A DNA stretch of 64,000 bases from positions 1-64,000 of the forward strand of contig JBNLAT010000012.1 in the NCBI GenBank assembly GCA_050302275.1, given 5' to 3'. Position numbers and translations under genes: made by a program. Below are positions 17,250-28,555 of this stretch, in pieces. How positions within the stretch are numbered: position 1 is the first letter of the stretch; every line of letters begins with the position of its first letter. The stretch comes from JAPHTQ01 sp050302275. Lineage in GTDB: Bacteria > Pseudomonadota > Gammaproteobacteria > Thiohalomonadales > Thiohalomonadaceae. The notes below the pieces were generated by a model. That model saw only the letters and a list, made by a program, of their open reading frames with translations, searched no databases and was not told the origin of the DNA.

Positions 17250-18569
17250 TTAGCTGTGCAACTTGTTAAGTTGCTTGGCAATGATATCGTGGCTCAACCA
17301 CAACACCGGGCCATGCGGCGCAGATGCCTCATGGAACATCAGCGGACCAGAACTTTCCAGTACCAGCGCACTGAGGTGATCGGTGATTAGATCTTTACGA
17401 TCCTTGTGCATCTTGGTGATCGCTTCTGAAGTACCGACCATCACTTCCGCCAGTTCAGCGGTGTTATCCATTGGCCAGGCATCGAAATTACGGAACTGGG
17501 TAATGGTGGAATCGGCGTTGTAGTTTTCGATCTTCTCGATGAGCTCTTCCAGTTTAACACCGTCGTCCAGCAAACTCTGGCACTCATCCCAAATTTTGTG
17601 TGACCAGGCGCTGTCACCGCTCTCTTTCTTCACTGCAGTCAGGAGCGGAAACAGGGAGAGTTCGACACCGACAAAGATGTCACTAGAGTTGGTACGAATT
17701 TCCGGGCAATTGAAAACCGTGGCTTTAACGCCGTCTTTCCATGCTGCCTCGGCGTGATCTTCCAGCAGCTTCTTGGCATTGCCCTGGGTGTAGTTGGTGT
17801 AGGTCTGCCATTGGTACTCGCCTTTGATCAAGATCTCGGTACCGTGATAACCATAGGCGGTGTAACGCACCTGGCCGCCGTTACTCTCCTGGCGCTGGCG
17901 CAGTTTGGCACTGGCCTCGATCAGGTATTTGAAAGTGTTGGCGGTGACTTCGTTAAAGTTCATCAGGATGAACTTGCCCAGGTCACTGTCAAGCAGCGCA
18001 CGGGATGAAAGAAAACGATCGCCACGACCTTTATAAACACGATTGGCAATGGCGAGGAATACTTTGGTCTTGGGGATTCCTCCAGCCATGGTGTGGGCGA
18101 AAAAGACATTGGCCTTTTCCGGGATCAGTTGTTCCAGCTCCGCCATCACCTGAGCCAGGGAATCATGAAAACGCTTCACACCAACTTCACGGCACTTTTC
18201 GATGTGTGCCCAGTCGAGCTTGTCTTCCTGCCAGGTCTTCAGCGTCATCTCGGCGATGAGGTCGGTCGGGGTCGGTGTCCCTTCCGGCGAATCGAGATCG
18301 ACACCGGCCATCATCGGGATATTGATAATCTTGCCACCCAGATTGGCTTCCGCTTCTGCATGTTCTTCGGCGGTCAGTGCCCGCAGTTTACCGTCTTCAT
18401 CACGACGGCCGACAGTAATACCGAGAATGGTCATTCCCGCCTTGCGCGCTTCATCGATCAGGCCATTGACGTAACCACGACCAAACAGTTCACCGAACAG
18501 GACAAATACGTCTCCCTTGCCGAAGATATTTTCCTGCGGCACATCACGTAATGGCACCAGTGCAGACAT
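17250..18569 (-). CDS. conserved protein, possibly enoyl-ACP reductase FabMG family
   Basis: The 439-residue soluble protein opens with a Rossmann-like stretch, GDVFVLFGELFGRGYVNGLI, followed by GMTILGITVGRRDEDGKLRAL. A central YTAYGYHGTEIL and the tail GPVLWLSHDIIAKQL are distinctive. I recall proteins of this kind labelled 'enoyl-ACP reductase FabMG family' in public annotation, but I cannot derive that from motifs, so treat it as tentative. It is monocistronic, ends in a clear terminator and has no fatty-acid synthesis genes nearby. Confidence 0.55.
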   Translation of the reverse strand: MSALVPLRDVPQENIFGKGDVFVLFGELFGRGYVNGLIDEARKAGMTILGITVGRRDEDGKLRALTAEEHAEAEANLGGKIINIPMMAGVDLDSPEGTPTPTDLIAEMTLKTWQEDKLDWAHIEKCREVGVKRFHDSLAQVMAELEQLIPEKANVFFAHTMAGGIPKTKVFLAIANRVYKGRGDRFLSSRALLDSDLGKFILMNFNEVTANTFKYLIEASAKLRQRQESNGGQVRYTAYGYHGTEILIKGEYQWQTYTNYTQGNAKKLLEDHAEAAWKDGVKATVFNCPEIRTNSSDIFVGVELSLFPLLTAVKKESGDSAWSHKIWDECQSLLDDGVKLEELIEKIENYNADSTITQFRNFDAWPMDNTAELAEVMVGTSEAITKMHKDRKDLITDHLSALVLESSGPLMFHEASAPHGPVLWLSHDIIAKQLNKLHS

Positions 18570-18764
18570 AGTTCACTCTTGTTGTTGGCGGAGGCGGCGA
18601 AGCCGCTCCTTGGTTGGTAGTGTCAGCGCCCCCACGCGCTGTGAAGGGCACAACTATAAAGCAATTTCCCCAGCCTATCAAAGGGCTAAAAACCTCACAA
18701 AAGCCTGTTTTTTGGGCAAAAACGGGACTTTGGTCACGGCTTCGACCGCCGCTGCCGAGACAAC

Positions 18765-18795
18765 AAAAAAGGGGCGGTAGAACCGCCCCTTTACT
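18765..18795 (-). terminator. strong terminator of the RND efflux operon
   Basis: AAAGGGGCGGT and ACCGCCCCTTT form an 11-bp perfect stem with a 3-base loop. On the minus strand it is followed by TTTTTTG. It lies about 20 bases after the stop of the RND permease gene. Confidence 0.9.
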
Positions 18796-18814
18796 TTCGC
18801 TGTATGCCGAACGC

Positions 18815-21800
18815 TCAGCACTCCTTCTTGATGCAATCCAGGCGCTTGTACATCCAGGCATAATACATCACCGGAATCACCACCAGCGTCAGCACGGTGG
18901 AGACCAGAATACCGGAGATTAACGATACCGCCAGACCGCTAAAGATCGGATCGTCGAGGATAAAGAATGCACCCAACATCGCCGCCACACCGGTCAGCAT
19001 GATCGGTTTGGCACGTACCGCACCCGAGTTAATTACCGCCTTTTCGAAGTCGACGCCTTCCATCACCTGCTGATTGATGAAATCGACCAGCAGAATGGAG
19101 TTACGCACGATGATACCCGCCAGGGCGATCATGCCGATCATCGAGGTGGCAGTGAACTGCTTGTCCGCCAGCCAGTGACCCGGCATCACACCGATAATGG
19201 TCAGCGGGATCGGCGCCATGATGATTAGCGGCACCACATAGGAGCGGAACTGCGCCACTACCAGCAGGTAGATCAGGATCAGTCCCACCGAGTAGGCGAT
19301 ACCCATGTCGCGGAAGGTCTCATAGGTGACCTGCCACTCGCCGTCCCACTTCAGGCTGTAATCGTAGGGATTTTGCGGCGGGCTGATGAAGTACTGACCG
19401 AGGATACGACCGTCATCCAGTATCTTGTCACCGAGGGTGCCGACCATTTCGAACATACCGTAAAGCGGGCTATCCAGCTCCCCGGCCATGTCGCCGGTGA
19501 CGAAGACAACTCGCTGCAAGTCCTTGTGGTAAATAGCATTTTCCCGAACGGTACGCTCCACGGTGACGATCTCTGAGAGCGGCACCAGGGTGCCGGTCAT
19601 ACTGCGCACCCGCAGATTCAGCACCGGGTCGATATCGGCCTTATCCTGCACCGCAAATTCCAGCCGAATCGGCAACGGATACTTCACGGTCGGCTCGTGC
19701 AGGTAGGAGACATCCTCACCGGAAAGCACCGTGTAGATCGCCGCAACCACATTCTGCTGCGGCACGCCGAGCAACGCGGCCTTCTGCTGATCCACCCGCA
19801 GAATCAATTTAGGCGCGGGACTCTCGACACTGTCATCCACATCGACGATGTCAGCGGTACTCTCAAAGACGCCGCGTAGCTCCTTGGCGACACCGATCTG
19901 ACCGCTATAGTCGAGGCCGTAGATCTCCGCCACCAGCGGCGACTGCACCGGCGGACCGGGTGGAACTTCGACCACCTTAACGTTGGCGTTCAGCTTGCGA
20001 CCGATAGCCTGTAGCGGCTCACGCACTGACAAGGCAATCTCGTGACTCTTGCGATCGCGAACATGCTTGTCCAGCAGGTTGACTTGAATATCGCCAACGT
20101 TGGCGCCGCTGCGCAGGTAGTACTGACGTACCAGACCGTTAAAATTGATTGGCGCGGCAGTCCCCGCATAGACCTGATAATCGGTCACCTCAGGCACGGT
20201 GGAGAGATAATTGCCCAGCTCAGCCAGCACCCGGGCAGTCTGCTCGACGCTACTCCCTTCCGGCATATCGACCACTACCTGGAACTCCGACTTGTTGTCG
20301 AAGGGCAGCATCTTCAGCACCACAAACTTCACCCCGGCCAGACCGACAGAGGCGATGATCAGGAACAGGATGATCAGGCCCAGCTTTTTGCGCTTGGCAC
20401 CACCCTCTTCGCCGCGCAGGTAAGGGCCAAGGTATTTCTTGAAGAAGCGGTAGAGCTTGCTCTCGATCTCCTCCTCGTGATGGTCCGAGACATGGTGTGC
20501 ATCCAGCACCACATTGGACATCCACGGGGTGACGACGAAGGCGACACCGAGGGAGATCAACATACCGATACTGGCGTTGATCGGGATCGGACTCATGTAC
20601 GGCCCCATCAGGCCGGTGACGAAGGCCATCGGCAGCAATGCTGCAATAACGGTAAAGGTGGCCAGGATGGTTGGACCACCCACCTCATCCACCGCAAGCG
20701 GGATCGCCTCGACCAGTTTCTTGCCGCCCATCTGCATGTGCCGGTGGATGTTCTCCACCACCACGATGGCATCGTCCACCAGAATACCGATGGAGAAGAT
20801 CAGGGCGAACAGAGAGACCCGGTTGAGGGTAAAGCCCCAGGCCCAGGAAGCGAACAGGGTCACCGCCAGGGTGATCACCACCGCCATCCCGACAATAAAC
20901 GCCTCGCGCTTGCCGAGGAAGATCAACACCAGCGCAACCACCGAGAGAGTGGCGAAGATCAGCTTGGAGATCAGTTTCTTCGCCTTGTCGTCGGCGGTCG
21001 CACCGTAGTTACGGGTAACAGTGGCCTGGACCCCGTCGGGGACGAAGGTGCCCTTGAGCGATTCAAAACGTGCGATTACCTGATTGGCGATCTCCACCGC
21101 ATTGGTGCCCGGCTGCTTGGCGATGGCCACGGTTACTGCGGGGAACTCGCCACGGGCGTCGATACCCTTGTGCTCCGCACCGGGGCCGGTACCAAACCAG
21201 ACGTATTGCTCCGGCTGATCTGCACCACGGGTAATGGTGGCCACATCAGAGAGATAGACCGGTTTGCCGTTATGCACGCCGACCACCAGCGCTGCGACTT
21301 CATTGACCTCGGCGAGGAAATCACCCGCCTGCACCAGCACCTCTTCGTTATTACCCACCAGCGCCCCCGAGGGACGGGTGGCATTGGAGAGCTGCAGTGC
21401 GGTACGCAGGTCGTCGAGGGAGATTTGATAGCCCGCCAGACGTGCCGGATCGAGCTGTACGTGGACCACCTGATCCGGACCGCCGATGGTGTAGATGTCG
21501 CGGGTACCTTTAACCCGCTTCAGCTCCGCCTCGATGGCGTGGGCAACCTGCTGCAGTTGGTGGGCACCCACTTTCTCATCCTGGCTCCACAGGGTCAGGG
21601 TGACGATAGGTACGTCATCAATGCCCTTGGGCTTGATGATTGGCTGGGTCACGCCAAGATTCTGCGGCAGCCAGTCGCCCTTGGAGAACATCGCGTTATA
21701 GAGGCGTACGATGGCCGCGGTACGATCCTCACCCACCTCGTACTGCACGGTGAGCACCGACATACCGGGACGGGAGACCGAGTAGACGTGTTTCACCCCC

Positions 21801-22045
21801 TCGATCTCTGAGAGGATCTGCTCCGCCGGGGTGCTCACCAGATGTTCAACCTCGGTGGCAGAGGCCCCCGGAAAGGCGATAAAGACATTGGCAAAGGTAA
21901 CGTTGATCTGCGGCTCTTCCTCACGCGGCGTGATCATCACCGCAAAGGCGCCCAGCAGAAAACCGACCAGTGCCAGCAGGGGGGTGATTTCGGTGGTCAG
22001 GAAGCGTTTGGCGATACTGCCGGATATCCCCAATTTCTGCTTCAT
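18815..22045 (-). CDS. RND-family efflux permease
   Basis: The 1076-residue inner-membrane proton-driven exporter has the usual 12-helix, two-large-loop layout: one N-terminal helix, a periplasmic loop with SRPGMSVLTVQYEVG, a TM block with SIGILVDDAIVVVENIHRHM (the Asp pair of the proton relay, about residue 425), and a C-terminal block with GMIALAGIIVRNSILLVDF. It looks closer to the hydrophobic/amphiphilic (HAE-type) branch than to metal CusA/CzcA, but substrate is uncertain. Start overlaps the adaptor stop in ATGA. No outer-membrane channel gene is in the operon. Confidence 0.93.
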   Translation of the reverse strand: MKQKLGISGSIAKRFLTTEITPLLALVGFLLGAFAVMITPREEEPQINVTFANVFIAFPGASATEVEHLVSTPAEQILSEIEGVKHVYSVSRPGMSVLTVQYEVGEDRTAAIVRLYNAMFSKGDWLPQNLGVTQPIIKPKGIDDVPIVTLTLWSQDEKVGAHQLQQVAHAIEAELKRVKGTRDIYTIGGPDQVVHVQLDPARLAGYQISLDDLRTALQLSNATRPSGALVGNNEEVLVQAGDFLAEVNEVAALVVGVHNGKPVYLSDVATITRGADQPEQYVWFGTGPGAEHKGIDARGEFPAVTVAIAKQPGTNAVEIANQVIARFESLKGTFVPDGVQATVTRNYGATADDKAKKLISKLIFATLSVVALVLIFLGKREAFIVGMAVVITLAVTLFASWAWGFTLNRVSLFALIFSIGILVDDAIVVVENIHRHMQMGGKKLVEAIPLAVDEVGGPTILATFTVIAALLPMAFVTGLMGPYMSPIPINASIGMLISLGVAFVVTPWMSNVVLDAHHVSDHHEEEIESKLYRFFKKYLGPYLRGEEGGAKRKKLGLIILFLIIASVGLAGVKFVVLKMLPFDNKSEFQVVVDMPEGSSVEQTARVLAELGNYLSTVPEVTDYQVYAGTAAPINFNGLVRQYYLRSGANVGDIQVNLLDKHVRDRKSHEIALSVREPLQAIGRKLNANVKVVEVPPGPPVQSPLVAEIYGLDYSGQIGVAKELRGVFESTADIVDVDDSVESPAPKLILRVDQQKAALLGVPQQNVVAAIYTVLSGEDVSYLHEPTVKYPLPIRLEFAVQDKADIDPVLNLRVRSMTGTLVPLSEIVTVERTVRENAIYHKDLQRVVFVTGDMAGELDSPLYGMFEMVGTLGDKILDDGRILGQYFISPPQNPYDYSLKWDGEWQVTYETFRDMGIAYSVGLILIYLLVVAQFRSYVVPLIIMAPIPLTIIGVMPGHWLADKQFTATSMIGMIALAGIIVRNSILLVDFINQQVMEGVDFEKAVINSGAVRAKPIMLTGVAAMLGAFFILDDPIFSGLAVSLISGILVSTVLTLVVIPVMYYAWMYKRLDCIKKEC

Positions 22046-23055
22046 GATTCACCACCTGCACGCAGCTCCTTGAGCATCACACCCGCACGAATAGGATCGA
22101 CAGCAACCGCTTCACCAGCATCCAGCCCGGCCAGCACTTCGGTCTGGCCTTCTGCCAATACCCGGCCGATGCGTACCTGGCGGAAATGAATGCCCGTTTT
22201 GCTCACGACATAGACCGCGGTCACTTCACTGCGATGAACCACCGCGCTGGAGGGGATCAGCAGACGCTGCTCCTCACCGGTGACAAAGGCCGCCTTGACC
22301 ATCATCCCGGGGTAAACCCCGTACTGCCCCTGAGGTAGGTCGATACGCACACGGAAGGTGTGTGCAGCGGTGTCGGCATAGGGACTGATGGTCAGTTTGG
22401 TGCCCTCGACACTACCGCCTTCTGCGGCGGGAAGAATGACCCGGGCGCGAGCCAGTTTACGTACGCTGTCTATATCACGTTGTGGAACCTCAGCCACCGC
22501 ACGCAGATTCTCCAGCGAGATCCCGGTCAGCAACGGGGTACCGGGATTGGCCGTTTCACCCGGTTCCACATGGCGCTGCACCACAATACCGCTGTAGGGA
22601 GCACGCACCACGGTATGCTCGAGCTGCTCCTGCGCCTGCTCAACCCCGGCATTGGCCGCCTTGAGATTCGCTTCGGCGCGGTCGTAGTCGGCACGTGAGA
22701 CCAGTTTCTTGGCGAAGATATCCTTGGTCCGCTCAAAAGTGGCTTTAGCCTCTTCCGCACGCGCCTTGGCCGCTTTCAACGAGGCGCGTTGCTCCTTGTC
22801 GCGGAAACGGACCAGGATGGCCCCCTTCTCGACATAGTCATCGACATCCACCAGCACTTCGATGATTCGGCCCGAAGTCTGGGCGGAAACGGTGCTCTTG
22901 TTAACCGCCTCGATCACCGCATCCAGCACCTGTTCGCGGGGTACGGTCTGTTCGGTGGCAACGGCACGCTCCAGCGACGCCAGATCCGCGGCGGAGGATG
23001 AGATGGCCCAGCCAAAACCGAGGCAAAGCAGGGCAAAAGGTCGCAAGTTGCGCAT
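22042..23055 (-). CDS. RND efflux periplasmic adaptor (membrane fusion protein)
   Basis: The 337-residue protein has a cleavable signal peptide (RPFALLCLGFGWAISSSAA). It has lipoyl/barrel-sandwich halves around GRIIEVLVDVDDYVEKGAIL near 65 and APYSGIVVQRHVEPGETANP near 155, flanking a coiled-coil hairpin rich in Ala/Glu/Lys (about 85-140). I chose ATG 23055 because AGGGGAG lies upstream and it gives a clean signal peptide. It is the first gene of the efflux operon and overlaps the permease start. A 28-base palindrome lies 44 bases upstream. Confidence 0.93.
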   Translation of the reverse strand: MRNLRPFALLCLGFGWAISSSAADLASLERAVATEQTVPREQVLDAVIEAVNKSTVSAQTSGRIIEVLVDVDDYVEKGAILVRFRDKEQRASLKAAKARAEEAKATFERTKDIFAKKLVSRADYDRAEANLKAANAGVEQAQEQLEHTVVRAPYSGIVVQRHVEPGETANPGTPLLTGISLENLRAVAEVPQRDIDSVRKLARARVILPAAEGGSVEGTKLTISPYADTAAHTFRVRIDLPQGQYGVYPGMMVKAAFVTGEEQRLLIPSSAVVHRSEVTAVYVVSKTGIHFRQVRIGRVLAEGQTEVLAGLDAGEAVAVDPIRAGVMLKELRAGGES

Positions 23056-23098
23056 GGAAGCTCCCCTATACAAATAAAATCAAAGAGTTAAAAGGTTT

Positions 23099-23126
23099 CT
23101 GTATATTAGAATTCGCTAATATACAG
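23099..23126. promoter_or_regulatory. palindromic operator upstream of the RND operon
   Basis: CTGTATATTAG and CTAATATACAG are perfect 11-base arms around AATTCG, 44 bases upstream of the adaptor start codon. The length and AT-rich dyad fit a dimeric TetR- or ArsR-type repressor site. No regulator gene is adjacent, so the repressor is presumably encoded elsewhere. Confidence 0.65.
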
Positions 23127-23206
23127 GAAAATTTACAATGGGGGAATGACAAGGATATTTCAACAGAGGATGAACTGCACCCTGTACCCTCCCTGGCAGC
23201 GTGTGC

Positions 23207-24826
23207 TTAGAGTTTAAAGCGATTGACCATCTCTTCCAGTTGCGAAGCCAGGGCGACCAGCTCCTCACTAATCTGAGCGGTATGACGTGCGCCCTCGGCG
23301 CTATTGTCGGCTATCTGGGTGATGTTGGTGACGTTCTGATTGATCTCCTCGGCGACCGCGGTCTGCTCCTCGGCAGCGGTGGCGATCTGGGTGTTCATAT
23401 CGCTGATGGTATTGACCTCGCTGGCGATCATGCCCAGGGATTCGCCCGCGGCCTCAACCCGCTCTTCGCAGACCTCGGCCTTTTGCCGCGCTTCGTCCAT
23501 ACCGCGCACCGCATCCCGGGCACCGCTCTGCAATTTCTCGATCATGGTACGGATCTCTTCCGCCGACTGCTGCGAACGAGAGGCCAGGGTACGCACCTCA
23601 TCCGCCACCACTGCGAAACCACGGCCCGCCTCACCGGCGCGGGCGGCCTCAATCGCGGCGTTGAGCGCCAACAGGTTAGTCTGCTCGGCGATGCCCTTGA
23701 TCACATCCAGCACCATACCGATGTTTTCACTGTCCGCATCGAGCCGCTTGACCGCCGCTCCTGCGGTTTCTATCCCATCCATCAGGGCAGAAATGCCACC
23801 GATGGCCTCAGTGGAAACAAACGCACCATTACGTGCCTCGGCGGTCGCTTCCTGCGAGGCCTCGGCAGTCTTCACCGCGTTGTGCGCCACCTCCTGCACC
23901 GCAGCGTTCATTTCGTGCATGGAGTTGGCCACCATATCGGTTTCGCGCTGCTGCTCCAGAATCCCCTGCAATGAACTTTCCGAAACGGTGGAGGCGCGGT
24001 TGGCCATCTCGATCAAGCGACTGCTGGAATCGGCGACCGCAGACATACTCTGATGGAATTTACGCAACATAGAGGAAAAGGCGCGGGTCATCGCACCGAT
24101 TTCGTCGCGGGAGTCAGACACTTTGATTTCACGACTGAGGTCCGCATCGCGCTCGATCTGCTCCATCAGACGACGCAGGGCGTTGATACGGTTGCTGACC
24201 ACACTGCGAATGAGGAAGAAGATCAGCACCATGCCAATGGCAAACAACACCATATGCATGACGCCTGAAAACAGAATGTTGCGATCCACCTGGGCATCCA
24301 GTGCCGCCAGAGAGTAGCTAATACGCACCGCACCAACGATACTGTTTTCCGGCACCTGGTGACACATCAGGCAGTTGGTACCCCGGTAATCCTTCTCGGC
24401 AATAATAGGATTCGCCACGGTGAGGACCCGACCGGCCTCATCCTCGGTGATCTCGATCACCTTCTCGCCGGCAAGCGCCCGCTCATCCAGAGCATCCGTC
24501 GGCTTTTCATGTTCGAAACCGGGACCGAAAACATCACTAATCGCCGAATTGCGAATAATGCGAGCTTCCAGCACACCAGGACGCTCCAGTACCTTGTTGC
24601 GGGTAATCTCGCGATTCGCCATGGTGCCGGTCAGCATCATAGTGTTAATACTATCGAAGTAGGAATCTGCAGCGTCCTGAGTCTGCTGTTCAACGATTTC
24701 CAATACCAGGGCACGCTCGCTCTTGGCGCTGTGTATCAGCACCGCGACCATGACAAGAACGAACACCAGCACCACGGTCAGAATAACCTTGGCCTGGACA
24801 GACAGGTGATTGCTTAAAAACCGCAT
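23207..24826 (-). CDS. methyl-accepting chemotaxis protein with a CxxCH (haem c) sensor domain
   Basis: The 539-residue chemoreceptor has an N-terminal helix (about 13-31), a periplasmic domain of about 160 residues, a second helix near 190-210, a HAMP region and a long cytoplasmic signalling coiled coil whose tip reads EQTNLLALNAAIEAARAGEAGRGFAVVADEVR. The periplasmic domain contains CLMCHQ near residue 152, a c-type haem attachment motif, next to EKDYRGTN. A covalent haem suggests sensing of oxygen, NO or redox state. It is monocistronic with no che genes nearby. Confidence 0.93.
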   Translation of the reverse strand: MRFLSNHLSVQAKVILTVVLVFVLVMVAVLIHSAKSERALVLEIVEQQTQDAADSYFDSINTMMLTGTMANREITRNKVLERPGVLEARIIRNSAISDVFGPGFEHEKPTDALDERALAGEKVIEITEDEAGRVLTVANPIIAEKDYRGTNCLMCHQVPENSIVGAVRISYSLAALDAQVDRNILFSGVMHMVLFAIGMVLIFFLIRSVVSNRINALRRLMEQIERDADLSREIKVSDSRDEIGAMTRAFSSMLRKFHQSMSAVADSSSRLIEMANRASTVSESSLQGILEQQRETDMVANSMHEMNAAVQEVAHNAVKTAEASQEATAEARNGAFVSTEAIGGISALMDGIETAGAAVKRLDADSENIGMVLDVIKGIAEQTNLLALNAAIEAARAGEAGRGFAVVADEVRTLASRSQQSAEEIRTMIEKLQSGARDAVRGMDEARQKAEVCEERVEAAGESLGMIASEVNTISDMNTQIATAAEEQTAVAEEINQNVTNITQIADNSAEGARHTAQISEELVALASQLEEMVNRFKL

Positions 24827-24992
24827 TTACATAGTCCCCGCGCACTCGACGCAACATGGAGCATCAGCCATTCCATGGCAGCCAAAGTGTCATTGAATAC
24901 AGTACTCAGGATCGCCGACAGACATAGTATCGGCAGAGGATAGGTAAAGTTAAGCACGCCAGACGATATCTGGCCTGTTTTTTTGCGAAGGA

Positions 24993-26687
24993 CTAGCTGC
25001 TGAGTATCCTGGCACCTGCCGATTTTTCATCGCGGTAGAAGGCATAGGCGGCATGACCATGGAAACGGGCTTTCTGCATCGCCAATTCCGCATTGCGCAG
25101 CAGGGTTTCGCTGTCAGTGCCGTCGGTGGGATAGAGACTAATGCCGATACAGGGGGTAAGGAAGAGCTCGTAGCCGTTGGCACAAACAGGTTTGGTGAAC
25201 GCCACCATCAGGTCCTTAGCAATACTTTCTATGCTATCGACCGCATCCTGTCCCTTCACCAGCACCACAAATTCGTCATTTTCCAGCCGTGCCACGGTGG
25301 CGCTGGGGCGAAGATTATCTGTCAGTCGGTGGGCTACTAGCTGCAGCATGTGCTCGACCAAACTCTTCTGTCGCATATCACCGAGCATGTCGGGTAGATC
25401 AAGACTGACACTCATAATGCCGAAGGTATTGTTCTGACAACGGGCATTAATTAGTGCCTGCTCCAGACGTTCCAGCAGCAGGTTGCGGTTGGCCAGACCC
25501 GTAACCATGTCGAAATGGGCCAGTTTGTGCAGTTGCTGGCGGGTTTTCAGGCGCTCGGTAATGTCCTTACCGGTAGAGACGTAATGGGTCAGTTCACCGT
25601 TACTGCCACTGACCGGGGTAATCGTTTTGGCTTCATAGTAAAGTTCACCATCCTTGCGCCGATTGATGAAGATATCGGTAAAAGGCAGGCCGTTAGCAAG
25701 GTTTTTCCAAATCGTTTCGTAGAATTTCAGATCGTGGAAACCCGATTTCAGGATGGCGGGTTGCTGCCCCAGCACCTCGTCCGGCTGGTAACCGGTGATC
25801 TCTTCAAATGCCGCATTGACGTAGAGGATCGCGCCACTGGTATCGGTGATCATCACCGCATCCGCCGACTGCTCCAGCGCCCAGGCCATCATCTCACGCT
25901 CCTCTGCGAGGTGATGACGTTCGCTGACATCAATGGAAAATCCTGCAACACGATAGATATTGCCCTGACCGTCGCGAATGGGGAAGGAACGGGTGTTCAC
26001 CCAGCGAACGTTACCATCGGGTAACAGAATACGGTATTCCGCATTCAGCCCCAGCCAACCATGGACTTCCAGCAAACGCTTTATCCGCGCATAGTCTTCG
26101 GGGTGGACCGTATCAAGCAGGAAGTTCTGTCCATCTGTCATCGCATCAAGCGGGTACTCCCACAGTTCGACGAACGCCGGGCTGATGTAAATGGCCTCTC
26201 CGCTACAGGCGTCCATTAACCAGAACACCCCGCCGATGTTCTCCATCAATTGACGAAAATTACGCTCGTTTTCCTGTAGTGCGGCTACGGCATGCTGATG
26301 TTGTACACGTAACTCGCTCTCAGCCAGTTCACGCTCGATGGCAGGCAACAAACGGCTGAGATTACGCTTGCTAATAAAATCATGGGCACCCGCATGCATC
26401 AGGGAAACCGCCTGTTCCTCACCAATACCATCGGAGAGCACAATAACCGGGGTATTCAGTTTGAGATCGCGAACGAAAGCCAGGACATAACGAGCGGAAA
26501 TATCGCTGAGGTGCACATTACACAGGATCAGATCCCAGTGCTCATGCTCGAGCAAAGACTCAACGCCAATACCGTTGGATTGGTGATGGAAGTGGGCATT
26601 CAGGCCGCCCTGGCGCAGCATATCAATTACACGTCGCGCGTCGGTATCCGAACCCTCCAGCAGGAGTATGCGTAGCGTGTCACTCAT
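24993..26687 (-). CDS. degenerate receiver-PAS-PAS-GGDEF signalling protein
   Basis: The 564-residue protein has an N-terminal receiver-like domain (1-125) in which the position expected for the phospho-acceptor Asp reads Asn (LILCNVHLSD), although KxxxxL features such as HDFISKRNLSRLL remain. Two PAS domains follow (about 140-265 and 270-390), then a GGDEF fold (about 400-555). The active-site motif is ENDEF instead of GGDEF, so cyclase activity is unlikely. It may be a c-di-GMP or GTP-binding adaptor. It stands alone on the minus strand. Confidence 0.85.
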   Translation of the reverse strand: MSDTLRILLLEGSDTDARRVIDMLRQGGLNAHFHHQSNGIGVESLLEHEHWDLILCNVHLSDISARYVLAFVRDLKLNTPVIVLSDGIGEEQAVSLMHAGAHDFISKRNLSRLLPAIERELAESELRVQHQHAVAALQENERNFRQLMENIGGVFWLMDACSGEAIYISPAFVELWEYPLDAMTDGQNFLLDTVHPEDYARIKRLLEVHGWLGLNAEYRILLPDGNVRWVNTRSFPIRDGQGNIYRVAGFSIDVSERHHLAEEREMMAWALEQSADAVMITDTSGAILYVNAAFEEITGYQPDEVLGQQPAILKSGFHDLKFYETIWKNLANGLPFTDIFINRRKDGELYYEAKTITPVSGSNGELTHYVSTGKDITERLKTRQQLHKLAHFDMVTGLANRNLLLERLEQALINARCQNNTFGIMSVSLDLPDMLGDMRQKSLVEHMLQLVAHRLTDNLRPSATVARLENDEFVVLVKGQDAVDSIESIAKDLMVAFTKPVCANGYELFLTPCIGISLYPTDGTDSETLLRNAELAMQKARFHGHAAYAFYRDEKSAGARILSS

Positions 26688-26813
26688 AGCAATCCATCCT
26701 TACATGGCGGTGACTTTTCAGGTCCCTGGCTGTCGCCGATCACCATCCTATTCCGGGAAGACTCCCGAGACAAGCATACGATCGGATAGGTTAAAATCGT
26801 TATCGTACGCCCT

Positions 26814-26843
26814 TTGTCCGACAATGCCTGTTGCCCCTATAAT
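26814..26843 (+). promoter_or_regulatory. sigma-70-type promoter for ettA
   Basis: TTGTCC (26814-26819) and TATAAT (26838-26843) are separated by 18 bases, about 40 bases upstream of the ettA start codon. The -10 is a perfect consensus match. Confidence 0.6.
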
Positions 26844-26881
26844 GGCAGGCACAGTCCTGCTAAAAAAACCGTGTGGAGCCT

Positions 26882-28546
<1,665 letters not shown>

Positions 28547-28555
28547 GGATAGCTC

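Noticed and set aside
20042..21811. 589-codon open frame on the plus strand opposite the RND permease
   Set aside because: It is antisense to a clearly conserved 1076-residue permease; its His/Asp/Gly-rich translation shows no domain and arises from codon bias.
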